From JANELJ01 sp024511395 (GTDB lineage: Bacteria; Pseudomonadota; Gammaproteobacteria; GRL18), in assembly GCA_963681975.1 (NCBI GenBank), contig OY820613.1, forward strand, positions 1,116,001 to 1,180,000: a stretch of DNA of 64,000 bases, read 5' to 3'. The position numbers and the translations under genes were made by a program. The notes under the pieces are model-generated. The model was given only the letters and a program-made list of their open reading frames with translations, was not told the origin of the DNA and ran no database searches. Shown here piece by piece: positions 1 through 7,586 of this stretch (position 1 is the stretch's first letter; each line of letters begins with the position of its first letter).

Positions 1-1
1 C

Positions 2-1324
2 ATACCGGTAACTGGTTTTGCACCTAAACCGGTTATGCTCTGGCCCCATCCCAATCCGCCTGAAGTGGCTAATTTCAGCTGCAAAAACGCCCAGGAAAAT
101 GATGAAGATGAGGATGAAGAGCAAGCCTCAGAGTCTTCAAAACCTAAAAAAAATGAGAAGGAAAATAAACGTCGTAACGCCGAGCGGGTGGATATGCCCG
201 ATGGTAAAGACGGCCTGATCCTGCATCGTTTTGAAAGTATTTTTGGTTATGGAGAATTTCTGAATATCAATCGCAGCACTGACGATGATGAAGAAGCCGA
301 CCAGGATTCAGCAGATAAAAATGCCGATGATATGGATTTTTTGTCTGTTGCAAGAGACAGCAAAAGCAAGGGTGGTAAGGTCAAATTTGATCTGGATCTG
401 CCGGCGGATTCCGTGGATGAAGTGGTGCTGGAAAGTGATGTTAAGCTACCGGAATGGGATTATAAAAAACAGTTACTGCAGCCGGATTATTGTTCAGTCA
501 TTAACTTTGTTCACCTGGCGGGAGAAGAGGGGGTTCTACCGGAGAACCTACGCCGTACTGCCAGAAAACTGCGTCAGCAGCTCGAAGCCCTTACCACTAA
601 ACGTGTCTGGCATCGGCATCAGAGCGAGGGCAGTGAACTGGATCTGGATGCCTATATAAACTATATTGGTGAGCGTTGCAGCGGTCATAAAGTGGAACAG
701 CCTGATCTGTATCAGCAACTGCGCTCCAGTGAGCGGGACCTGTCAACCCTGCTGTTGGCGGATTTTTCCCTGTCCACAGATACCTGGCTGTCTAATGATG
801 CCCGTATTATTGATGTGATCCGCGATTCCCTGTTCCTGTTTAGTGAAAGCTTAAGAAATACCGGCGATCAATTTGCCATTTACGGCTTTTCTTCCCGTAA
901 CCGGGGACATATCCGTTTTAATACCTTAAAAACTTTTTCAGAATCTTATAATGGCCAGGTGCGTTCCAGAATTCAGGCCATTAAACCAGGTTTTTATACC
1001 CGCATGGGTGCTGCCATTCGTTATGCAGCCTCCAAACTGAAACAGCAGGATTCCCAGCAGCGTTTACTATTGATTCTAACAGACGGTAAGCCCAATGATC
1101 TGGACCGATATGAAGGCCGTTACGGCATTGAAGATACCCGCCGGGCTATCCATGAAGCCAAAGCACAAGGGCTGCAGACATTCTGTATTACTATTGATGA
1201 TCAGGGCGGAGAATACCTGCCCCATATTTTCGGCAATAACGGCTACACCATTATCCGCAAACCGGAACAGCTCCCCCAGAAACTCCCAATCCTATATGCC
1301 AATCTGACTACTAATCCGGTATAA
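2..1324 (+). CDS. norD: NorD, nitric oxide reductase activation protein (5' end outside window)
   Basis: NorD is a VWA-domain protein needed, with the AAA+ protein NorQ, to assemble or activate the NorCB nitric oxide reductase; it acts in the cytoplasm. The frame is open from base 2, so the start lies upstream of the window. The N-terminal part seen is acidic and low in complexity. The C-terminal third is a VWA domain with a MIDAS motif DFSLST near bases 761-778 and a later TDGKPND stretch, both typical of NorD. It converges on the c'-type cytochrome gene. norCB is not adjacent here but lies near 29-30.5 kb. The family call is firm; the missing 5' end prevents a length comparison. Confidence 0.85.
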   Translation: MPVTGFAPKPVMLWPHPNPPEVANFSCKNAQENDEDEDEEQASESSKPKKNEKENKRRNAERVDMPDGKDGLILHRFESIFGYGEFLNINRSTDDDEEADQDSADKNADDMDFLSVARDSKSKGGKVKFDLDLPADSVDEVVLESDVKLPEWDYKKQLLQPDYCSVINFVHLAGEEGVLPENLRRTARKLRQQLEALTTKRVWHRHQSEGSELDLDAYINYIGERCSGHKVEQPDLYQQLRSSERDLSTLLLADFSLSTDTWLSNDARIIDVIRDSLFLFSESLRNTGDQFAIYGFSSRNRGHIRFNTLKTFSESYNGQVRSRIQAIKPGFYTRMGAAIRYAASKLKQQDSQQRLLLILTDGKPNDLDRYEGRYGIEDTRRAIHEAKAQGLQTFCITIDDQGGEYLPHIFGNNGYTIIRKPEQLPQKLPILYANLTTNPV

Positions 1325-1363
1325 ATAAGGTTTACAAAAGCCCCAAAAACCACCAAACTCTTA

Positions 1364-1377
1364 TTAACACTTAACAC
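1364..1377. repeat. Two tandem copies of heptamer TTAACAC
   Basis: Two perfect head-to-tail copies of a 7-base unit lie between the convergent ends of norD and the c'-type cytochrome gene. Two copies alone could be chance. It is listed because a six-copy heptamer array occurs in the nearby nir operon. Confidence 0.4.
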
Positions 1378-1383
1378 TTTCTC

Positions 1384-1848
1384 TTACCTGACCCGATACA
1401 AAGCATGACAGGCCGTACAGGTTGCCAATATTTCATTAAGCTGGGGCAAGGTATGCTCCTTATCCCCTAACTGCTCGGCATCCAGTGCCATTTGATCAAA
1501 GGCCTGGTGCACAGAAAAGCCCATTTTTTTCATTTCTAGGGGTAATTTACCCCGTAAACTGGCGGGTACATTAGCTACATCGGAGAAACCGGAATCTTTG
1601 GCCGCTTTAGTAATCTGTTCCATATTATCTTTTTCTATGCCATCGACAATCTGATGCACAGAATTCAGGAAGCCGCGCATTTCTGCTAATAGAAAATCTT
1701 TTTCAAAATCATCCAGAATCAGAGCCTTGCGGTTGTCTGCAGAAAGCTCAGTTTTACCGGTGTAGATAAACTGCCAGGCCATTACCGCAGTGATAATCGC
1801 CATTATAAAAAATAAAATCCAGCCCAGTCTTGCCATACCCTTACTCAT
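1384..1848 (-). CDS. Membrane-anchored monoheme cytochrome, c'/c556-like
   Basis: This 154-residue protein has one N-terminal membrane helix (about residues 9-27), a helical region rich in charged residues, and a single CTACH heme c site at residues 144-148, six residues from the C-terminus. A heme site at the very end of a helical domain is the layout of the cytochrome c'/c556 four-helix-bundle group. Met57 could be the sixth ligand, or the site could be open; the sequence does not decide. The start is two bases after the stop of the hemerythrin gene, so the two are almost certainly co-translated. Cytochromes c' bind NO in related bacteria, which suits the nir/nor setting, but the role here is inferred. 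No symbol is assigned. Confidence 0.7.
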   Translation of the reverse strand: MSKGMARLGWILFFIMAIITAVMAWQFIYTGKTELSADNRKALILDDFEKDFLLAEMRGFLNSVHQIVDGIEKDNMEQITKAAKDSGFSDVANVPASLRGKLPLEMKKMGFSVHQAFDQMALDAEQLGDKEHTLPQLNEILATCTACHALYRVR

Positions 1849-1850
1849 AT

Positions 1851-2417
1851 TTAGTGGATCCCTTTTTCATTGAGAACCTTGCCGTATTCTTTGTCAGTTC
1901 CATTAATATGTTTAACCAGCCAGTTTTTCAGAAAGTTAAGTGCATCCACCATGGTTACATCAGAATCTTTCTGGTATTCATCAACCAGGTGATTAACCTT
2001 TTCAATAAATTGTTTATGCTGTTTTTTATGGGCTTCCAGATCAGGATAGCCATTTTCTTCCATTAACTTTTCTTCCCGGGCAAAATGGGTTTTGGTATAG
2101 TCAATTAACTCATCCAGTGCCTTTTGTTCAAACTCCTTGCCTGTGTAATAGTTAACGGCTGTCTGCAGTTGATTAATCAGGTTCAGTAATTTTTTATGGT
2201 CATTATCCATGGCTTCAATGCCGACGCTGTACTCATCTTTCCAGACCATATACTGACTGGAAATCATCTTATTATGGATAAATGGAATGGCAATAAGAAT
2301 AACCAGCATAATCCAGGGCAGTGGGTGAGTGGGGCCCATTAAAAAGCCGAGTCCGACCATAACTATTGCGGTTACAGTTAACAGAACCAGACCAAACGTT
2401 CCCATTGACTTGAACAT
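1851..2417 (-). CDS. Membrane-anchored bacteriohemerythrin
   Basis: The first 50 residues hold two hydrophobic helices (about 7-27 and 33-48). Residues 55-180 form a hemerythrin domain with all seven diiron ligands visible: His74, His111, Glu115, His130, His134, His170 and Asp175. Hemerythrins bind O2, and some bind NO, at a non-heme diiron centre. The gene starts 74 bases after nirN and ends two bases before the c'-type cytochrome gene, so it probably belongs to the nirN transcription unit. A good AGGAG-like ribosome site precedes the ATG. A role in O2 or NO sensing, storage or protection at the membrane is inference from family and context. Confidence 0.85.
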   Translation of the reverse strand: MFKSMGTFGLVLLTVTAIVMVGLGFLMGPTHPLPWIMLVILIAIPFIHNKMISSQYMVWKDEYSVGIEAMDNDHKKLLNLINQLQTAVNYYTGKEFEQKALDELIDYTKTHFAREEKLMEENGYPDLEAHKKQHKQFIEKVNHLVDEYQKDSDVTMVDALNFLKNWLVKHINGTDKEYGKVLNEKGIH

Positions 2418-2491
2418 TTTATTCTCCTAAAGACAAAATACTTAAAAGTTGTTTAATTATATAAATAAATTATTTGATATGCAGTCACTAA

Positions 2492-4069
2492 TCAGTGACT
2501 GGTACCTTCTTCCAGATGTGTCTTGTTATAGACATTATATTTCCCGGAAGGTTTTTTCATCGGCAGACGTTTTACTTCTTCCAGTGTCTGAGCATCATAG
2601 ACAATAACAGCCCCCTCGTTTTCCCAGATGCTTAACAGAGCATAGCGCCCATCTTTGGTAAACTCAACATGTGCCGAGGTTTTTCCCGGTTCAGGTTTGA
2701 GTGTTTTAACAATTTCCAGGGTCTTTTTATCAATGATGTGAACCAGATCCTTATTGGGACCAAAAAATACATCAACCCAGGCATAAGGACTTTTTTCATG
2801 GCTGCGCATAAAAAAGCCGGGGCCCTGGGTTTTTATTTTTTTGATAATCTTCCAGTTACGGGTATCAATAATGGATACGACACCTTCTCTGATATTGGGT
2901 GTGGCAATAACCCGGGTATCTTGGTACTTCCAGCTGATGCCCGAGCTAAGATGAGGCATACCAAGTAGATCAATATCGGCCACTTTTCGGCCCGATGCCA
3001 GTTTAATGACCTGAATGCCCTGAGGTAAACGCTCGCCTTCCGGGCGGGCGGCGCCAATAATGTGTTCATAGGACTGATCAAAAAAGAAGTTATCCAGATA
3101 ATGCTTTAATTTAATGCGTCGAATACTGAAAGGTTTACCGCTGTATTCAGGCATTTCATAGCGATAGTCATGGACAAAAATATTTTTATCCACATAAGGT
3201 ATTTCCCAGACTTCAGGAAAATCCTTTAAAGCCAGAATAAAGCTTTTGCGCGGTGCTGCAGTATAAACGGCACTGACCCTGGAGCTTTTACCTTCGTCAT
3301 TGACCACTGGAATCACTTTTACAGGGGATAGATCATCGGCTTTGAGGATAACTGCTGTATGGGGAAGGGTGTTGCCTGCAATAATGTATTTACCGTCATC
3401 AGAGACGGCTAGGTTACGGGTATTAATACCCACCCGAATATCGGCAATGACTTTTAAATTGTAAATATCAAATTTAGTGATCCAGCCATCACGGGAAGCA
3501 AAATAGACATAGCGTCCGTCTCTGGAATACTTTGGCCCGCCGTGCAGGGTATTATGGGTTTTAAGCCGGTAAATGGGTTTAAAGGTATCACCGTCAAGCA
3601 GGGTGACATGATGATCCCTGATTTCAACCAACAGAAAGAGGTTTTGCATATCGGCTTTGAAAACCGGAGTATCGCCCAAGGTGCCCGGCGGGTTGCTGAT
3701 AACATGGCTTTTTTTAATGTCAGCCATATCCCATACCGGCATCTGCTCGGGTTTGGTGTAGATATAGTCAACCAGCAGACTGATCTGCTGTTTGGACAAT
3801 GTCTCTCCAAAGGCAGGCATCTGGGTAGCTGCACGGCCGTTTTTAATGACTAGGGCAGCAGCCTCCGGTTTCAGACGTTTAAAGCTTTGGGGAATTAAGG
3901 GAGGACCCACCAGACCCAGCCGGTTTTCACCATGACAGGAAGCACAGTGTTTTTTAAACAGGCTTAGTACCGGTGCCGTATTGGTATTGCTGCCGGTCAC
4001 AGCTGTAGCGGCATAAGCCGTGCTATGGATAAAACCTGCTATAAGTAATAAGAAGAGCGTTCTGGTCAT
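2492..4069 (-). CDS. nirN: NirN, d1-type heme dehydrogenase with cytochrome c domain
   Basis: NirN is a periplasmic paralogue of nitrite reductase that oxidises dihydro-heme d1 to heme d1 in the last step of cofactor synthesis. The 525-residue protein has a signal peptide (about residues 1-20), a cytochrome c domain with CASCH at 42-46, and a d1-type eight-bladed propeller. It differs clearly from the NirS encoded at 9.7 kb and sits beside the heme d1 genes, which favours NirN over a second nitrite reductase. It has its own FNR-type operator 62 bases upstream and is separated from nirJ by a palindromic repeat. Hemerythrin and c'-type cytochrome genes follow in the same direction. Confidence 0.85.
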   Translation of the reverse strand: MTRTLFLLLIAGFIHSTAYAATAVTGSNTNTAPVLSLFKKHCASCHGENRLGLVGPPLIPQSFKRLKPEAAALVIKNGRAATQMPAFGETLSKQQISLLVDYIYTKPEQMPVWDMADIKKSHVISNPPGTLGDTPVFKADMQNLFLLVEIRDHHVTLLDGDTFKPIYRLKTHNTLHGGPKYSRDGRYVYFASRDGWITKFDIYNLKVIADIRVGINTRNLAVSDDGKYIIAGNTLPHTAVILKADDLSPVKVIPVVNDEGKSSRVSAVYTAAPRKSFILALKDFPEVWEIPYVDKNIFVHDYRYEMPEYSGKPFSIRRIKLKHYLDNFFFDQSYEHIIGAARPEGERLPQGIQVIKLASGRKVADIDLLGMPHLSSGISWKYQDTRVIATPNIREGVVSIIDTRNWKIIKKIKTQGPGFFMRSHEKSPYAWVDVFFGPNKDLVHIIDKKTLEIVKTLKPEPGKTSAHVEFTKDGRYALLSIWENEGAVIVYDAQTLEEVKRLPMKKPSGKYNVYNKTHLEEGTSH

Positions 4070-4101
4070 TTTTTTAGGTTGTGCCGGACGATGATAATTG
4101 T

Positions 4102-4144
4102 ATTATACGCATGCTAAGTTATTGATACCCTTGATTCATATCAA
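4102..4144 (-). promoter_or_regulatory. FNR/DNR-type promoter of nirN
   Basis: A perfect operator TTGATTCATATCAA lies at 4131-4144, and on the minus strand a TATAAT -10 element lies at 4102-4107. The operator centre is 33 bases from the -10 centre, close to class II FNR spacing. This predicts transcription starting near 4096 with a leader of about 27 bases. Confidence 0.75.
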
Positions 4145-4145
4145 T

Positions 4146-4289
4146 TTGTAACTACTCAGCGTATTCATCTTTTGCACCATTTCGGCGTTATTTTCGTACT
4201 CAAATGGTCACGTATTAATATACGCTCACATTTTCCGTGCGAAAATGCCTTGAACTGACACAAAATCTAAATACGCTGAGCAGTTACAA
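4146..4289. repeat. 144-bp MITE-like inverted-repeat element
   Basis: The ends are near-perfect inverted repeats: TTGTAACTACTCAGCGTATT at 4146-4165 against the complement of AATACGCTGAGCAGTTACAA at 4270-4289, one mismatch in 20. The interior is also partly self-complementary, with a small palindrome CGTAT-TAAT-ATACG at the centre. It has no coding potential. It fills most of the nirJ-nirN gap and begins one base after the nirN operator. It looks like a non-autonomous mobile element or a REP-like repeat. No second copy was noticed in this window. Confidence 0.7.
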
Positions 4290-4306
4290 CAATTTATAAA
4301 ATGGGC

Positions 4307-5452
4307 TTAAGGGTTCAGTCCAATTTCCTGATCACTCAGATAACAGGCTGGATCTTCAGCCCAGAAATTACCTGTGGTCTGCCAGGCTCTTACCCGGGTA
4401 TTGCCGTTACAGATATTCAGATACTGGCACTTCGCACAACGGCCCTCAACTGGCCGGGGGTGTTGTTTCAGACCCGCCATTAATGGATCAGAGGTATCCT
4501 GCCAGATTTCAGAGAACTGCCGCTCACGGACACTGCCTAGGTCGTAATTCCACCACATGGTGTCGGGATGTACCTTGCCCAAGTTGTCAATATTGGCAAT
4601 ATTGACACCTGAGGAGTTGCCGCCCCATTGATCCAGCCGGGCTTTGATATGCTCTGCCCGTTCCGGATAATGCTGTTTAACCCAGTGATACAGATACAGG
4701 CCATCGGCATCATTATTGCCGGTCACATATTCATGCTCAATCCCCTGTTTTAGCTCGTTAATACAATGTTCAAACAGGGTGTTCAGTGATTTTCGGGTGG
4801 CAATATGATAAACATCATCTTCGCGGTTTTTATTACCCCGACCGGCATAATTGAGATGAGACAGGTAAAATTTGTCCACCCCTTCATCTTCCATTAACTG
4901 CAGTAAATCAGGCAGTTCTTCAGCATTGTCCTGGGTCAGAGTAAAACGCAGCCCGACTTTAATATCATGTTTCTTGCACAGACGAATACCCTGCATGGAT
5001 TTCTGGTAGACGCCTTCCTTGCGACGGAATACATCATGGGTGGCTTCTACACCATCAATACTGATCCCGATATAATTATAATTAACATCGGCAATCTGCC
5101 GGATATTGTCCTGAGTGATCAAGGTGCCGTTAGTGGAGAGGCCGACATAAAAGCCCATGTCTTTGGCTCGATGAGATATTTCAAAGATATCATCCCGCAG
5201 TAAGGGTTCACCGCCGGACAGAATGAGTACCGGTTCGCCATACGCCTTTAAATCATCCATAACAGTAAACACTTCCTGGGTGGATAATTCCCCCTTAAAA
5301 TGGGTATCGGCTGAAATAGAATAACAATGCTTACAGGTCAGATTGCAGCGGCGGATTAAATTCCAGATCACGACCGGACCGGGAGGATTACGCTTAGGCC
5401 CTATGGGTGTTGGATTAAGGACTTCTTTGAGGTATTGGGAGATTCTGAACAT
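4307..5452 (-). CDS. nirJ: NirJ, radical SAM heme d1 synthesis protein
   Basis: NirJ is a radical SAM enzyme that replaces the two propionate side chains of 12,18-didecarboxysiroheme on the way to heme d1. The 381-residue protein has the CxxxCxxC cluster at Cys36, Cys40 and Cys43, a GGEP motif typical of the fold, and a C-terminal cysteine-rich SPASM-like tail (CAKCQYLNIC and later cysteines) for a further Fe-S cluster. The length matches the family. It is the last gene of the nirC-to-nirJ run, starting about 20 bases after nirH. Confidence 0.92.
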   Translation of the reverse strand: MFRISQYLKEVLNPTPIGPKRNPPGPVVIWNLIRRCNLTCKHCYSISADTHFKGELSTQEVFTVMDDLKAYGEPVLILSGGEPLLRDDIFEISHRAKDMGFYVGLSTNGTLITQDNIRQIADVNYNYIGISIDGVEATHDVFRRKEGVYQKSMQGIRLCKKHDIKVGLRFTLTQDNAEELPDLLQLMEDEGVDKFYLSHLNYAGRGNKNREDDVYHIATRKSLNTLFEHCINELKQGIEHEYVTGNNDADGLYLYHWVKQHYPERAEHIKARLDQWGGNSSGVNIANIDNLGKVHPDTMWWNYDLGSVRERQFSEIWQDTSDPLMAGLKQHPRPVEGRCAKCQYLNICNGNTRVRAWQTTGNFWAEDPACYLSDQEIGLNP

Positions 5453-5472
5453 AAGTATTTAGTTTTGCTCTT

Positions 5473-5952
5473 TTAGTCTTTTGCTTTTAAGCGTAAACCG
5501 GTCTTTTTTAGAATCTGCTTACTATACAGTAATTCATAGCCGACACAATATTCGCCTAGCAATTTCACTACCTGCTGAACCTTGTCAGCCACTTCTTCGC
5601 GACTTTTACCATGCAGCATGGTAAACAGATTATACGGCCATTCGGGTAAAAAACGCGGCCGTTCATAACAGTGACTGACAAAGGGCAGGGCACTGAGCTG
5701 ATCACCCAGTTCCTTTATTTCGTCATCCGGTACATTCCACACCGACATGGCATTGGCCTTATAGCCCAGCTTGTAATGATTGGGTACTGCGCCTATACGG
5801 CGGATCTGTCCTTTATCCAACATGTTCTGCAGACGCTGTTTAACGGTTTCGGAGTCAATGCCCAGTTGTTCGGCAATGGCGGTATAAGGCTTTTTTACCA
5901 GCGGCAGGCCGGCTTGGGTAGCGGTAATGATTTTTCTGTCGAGTTCATCCAT
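5473..5952 (-). CDS. nirH: NirH, siroheme decarboxylase subunit
   Basis: This is one of four Lrp/AsnC-like subunits (NirD, L, G, H) that together decarboxylate siroheme to 12,18-didecarboxysiroheme. The 159-residue protein has an N-terminal winged-helix-like region and a C-terminal AsnC-type ligand domain. It shares the KANAMSVWNVPD and CYERPR patterns with NirL. The fourth position in the run matches the D-L-G-H order known from Pseudomonas, which decides the letter. Letters within this family rest partly on order. Confidence 0.82.
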   Translation of the reverse strand: MDELDRKIITATQAGLPLVKKPYTAIAEQLGIDSETVKQRLQNMLDKGQIRRIGAVPNHYKLGYKANAMSVWNVPDDEIKELGDQLSALPFVSHCYERPRFLPEWPYNLFTMLHGKSREEVADKVQQVVKLLGEYCVGYELLYSKQILKKTGLRLKAKD

Positions 5953-5979
5953 AAGGCGTGTAAGAGCCGTGTCTCCGGT

Positions 5980-6423
5980 TTATGCCTGAAAGTGCAGGCC
6001 TACAAAAAATTCCTGAATTTTGGGCATATTGTACACTTTTAAACCGGTTCTGGCTTCTATTGCCTGGTTGGTCTGGATGATCTGTTCAGGGGATTCGGTG
6101 GCTAACACATACCACATATTAAATTCATGATCCCGTTCATAATTATGAGCCACTTCCGGGAAGGCATTGACAATTTCAGTGACTTCCTCAAAGCGTTCTG
6201 CAGGCACCCGAATGGCGCACAGGCTGAAACTACCACCCAGTTTCTGAATATCATACATGGGGCCGAAACGGGTCAGGGTACGGCTGTCCAGCATGGTTTG
6301 CAGACGCGATAATAACTCGTCCTCAGAAATACCTAGTTGTTGAGCAACTTCAAGATAGGGTTGATCGCTAATGGGAAAATTGCCCTGCAGGGAGTTAATG
6401 ATCAGACGGTCAGTTTCATCCAT
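5980..6423 (-). CDS. nirG: NirG, siroheme decarboxylase subunit
   Basis: This Lrp/AsnC-like subunit of the siroheme decarboxylase is 147 residues from the chosen ATG at 6421-6423 (MDETDRLIIN...). The longer open frame upstream runs inside nirL and adds 39 unrelated residues, so it was rejected. Patterns RFGPMYDIQKLGG and VAHNYERDHEFNMW are typical of the NirG/NirD type, whose ligand domain differs from NirL/NirH. It overlaps the end of nirL by 8 bases, which implies translational coupling. Confidence 0.85.
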   Translation of the reverse strand: MDETDRLIINSLQGNFPISDQPYLEVAQQLGISEDELLSRLQTMLDSRTLTRFGPMYDIQKLGGSFSLCAIRVPAERFEEVTEIVNAFPEVAHNYERDHEFNMWYVLATESPEQIIQTNQAIEARTGLKVYNMPKIQEFFVGLHFQA

Positions 6424-7000
6424 AGACGTGCTGGGCAACCCGGGGCAGGCCAAAATTATTATCTGCTGAACAACCAGCCGACTGGTGTGCAGCAGGCTCA
6501 GGCTGGCTGAACTGCTGCGGATCAATATAACGGGCACCACGCTGTTTAAAACGACGGGTGCTGAATAATGGCTGGTAATGAATATTATCCAGTTCCAGCA
6601 TATTCACAATATCATCAAGCCGCTGCAGAACTGACTTACGATCCTTACCATGAATCATAGAAAACAGATTATAGTTCCATTGCTGCTCAGGACGACGGGG
6701 ACGCTGATAACACAGAGTGACACAATTAAACGAGGCAATCTTGCGGGCCACTTCCTCTACCAGCTCATCGGGAATATCCCAGACCACCATGGCATTGGCC
6801 TTAAACCCCAGTTCCTTATGACGCACCACAACACCCAGCCGCTTAATGGTCCCCTCATCCTTTAACTGCTGCAGCCGCTCAATAACCCGCTGCTCAGACA
6901 CACCCATCTGCCGGGCAATGTGCGCAAACGGCTTACTGGTCAATGCCAAACCATCCTGAATAAGAGCAATAAGCTTTTGATCCAAAAGATCCAATGTCAT
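6416..7000 (-). CDS. nirL: NirL, siroheme decarboxylase subunit
   Basis: The 194-residue protein has the Lrp/AsnC-like architecture of the siroheme decarboxylase, with VVRHKELGFKANAMVVWDIP and CYQRPRRPEQQWNYNLFSMI as family patterns. It is about 30 residues longer than its sister NirH because of a C-terminal tail rich in Gln, Pro and Ala that has no counterpart in the other three subunits and overlaps the start of nirG. It is separated from nirD by 111 bases that contain a heptamer repeat array. Confidence 0.82.
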   Translation of the reverse strand: MTLDLLDQKLIALIQDGLALTSKPFAHIARQMGVSEQRVIERLQQLKDEGTIKRLGVVVRHKELGFKANAMVVWDIPDELVEEVARKIASFNCVTLCYQRPRRPEQQWNYNLFSMIHGKDRKSVLQRLDDIVNMLELDNIHYQPLFSTRRFKQRGARYIDPQQFSQPEPAAHQSAGCSADNNFGLPRVAQHVYG

Positions 7001-7065
7001 AATAGCTGCCTTATAAAAAACCGCACAAAAAATTGAATGTAAACTAAAAATTCTCTAAGCTCTTT

Positions 7066-7107
7066 CTGAACGCTGAACGCTGAACGCTGAACGCTGAACG
7101 CTGAACG
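7066..7107. repeat. Six perfect tandem copies of heptamer CTGAACG
   Basis: Bases 7066-7107 are six uninterrupted 7-base copies, placed between the stop of nirD (7112) and the start of nirL (7000). Perfect short tandem arrays change copy number by slippage. Here such change would alter only the spacing inside the operon, not a reading frame. The same heptamer, as a palindrome, lies next to norB at 28711-28730. Confidence 0.95.
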
Positions 7108-7111
7108 CTTT

Positions 7112-7576
7112 TCAACACCAAAGCGGAAACCCCAGATCAATATGATAATCCTGCTCCATCGGTAGATTCAGCACCGTCAGCCCCGTTAAACATTCTATCT
7201 CTGCTAATACCTGTAGTACTTCTTCTTGGGTACTGGCCGTAACCACAAACCACAGATTATACTCATGTTCCCGCTTATAATTATGATTAACCTGTTCAAA
7301 AGCACTGACTATCCCAGCTACTTCTCCCATTCGTTCAGCAGGCACCGATAGTGCGGCCAGAGTACTGCCGCCCACACTCTTAGGCTTGAAAACCGGACCG
7401 ATACGGGTAATTAAACCTTTATCCTGCAGCTGCCCAAGGCAATCCATAACGTTCTGCTCAGACACTGAAAAACCTTTTTGATTAAGCTCATTGGCCATCT
7501 CAGCAAACGGCTCAGACACCAGTGGCATACCCTGCTGATAATCATTCAATAACTGTTTTTCAAGTGCTGATAACAT
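7112..7576 (-). CDS. nirD: NirD, siroheme decarboxylase subunit
   Basis: This 154-residue Lrp/AsnC-like subunit is the first of the four decarboxylase genes. The start at 7574-7576 (MLSALEKQLL...) was chosen because it aligns with the other subunits and lies 10 bases after the nirF stop. A start 18 codons earlier would overlap nirF. It carries TRIGPVFKPKSVGG and VNHNYKREHEYNLW, the NirD/NirG-type patterns. Heme d1 synthesis is its role, in complex with NirL, NirG and NirH. Confidence 0.85.
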   Translation of the reverse strand: MLSALEKQLLNDYQQGMPLVSEPFAEMANELNQKGFSVSEQNVMDCLGQLQDKGLITRIGPVFKPKSVGGSTLAALSVPAERMGEVAGIVSAFEQVNHNYKREHEYNLWFVVTASTQEEVLQVLAEIECLTGLTVLNLPMEQDYHIDLGFPLWC

Positions 7577-7586
7577 TTGCAAAGAC

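Noticed and set aside
2492..4069. Second nitrite reductase (NirS paralogue)
   Set aside because: Heme d1 gene context, length and divergence from the true NirS favour NirN.
6424..6540. Longer N-terminus for NirG
   Set aside because: The added residues come from the nirL reading region and do not resemble the family.
7066..7107. Possible CRISPR-like array
   Set aside because: The units are seven bases and contiguous with no spacers, so it is a microsatellite.
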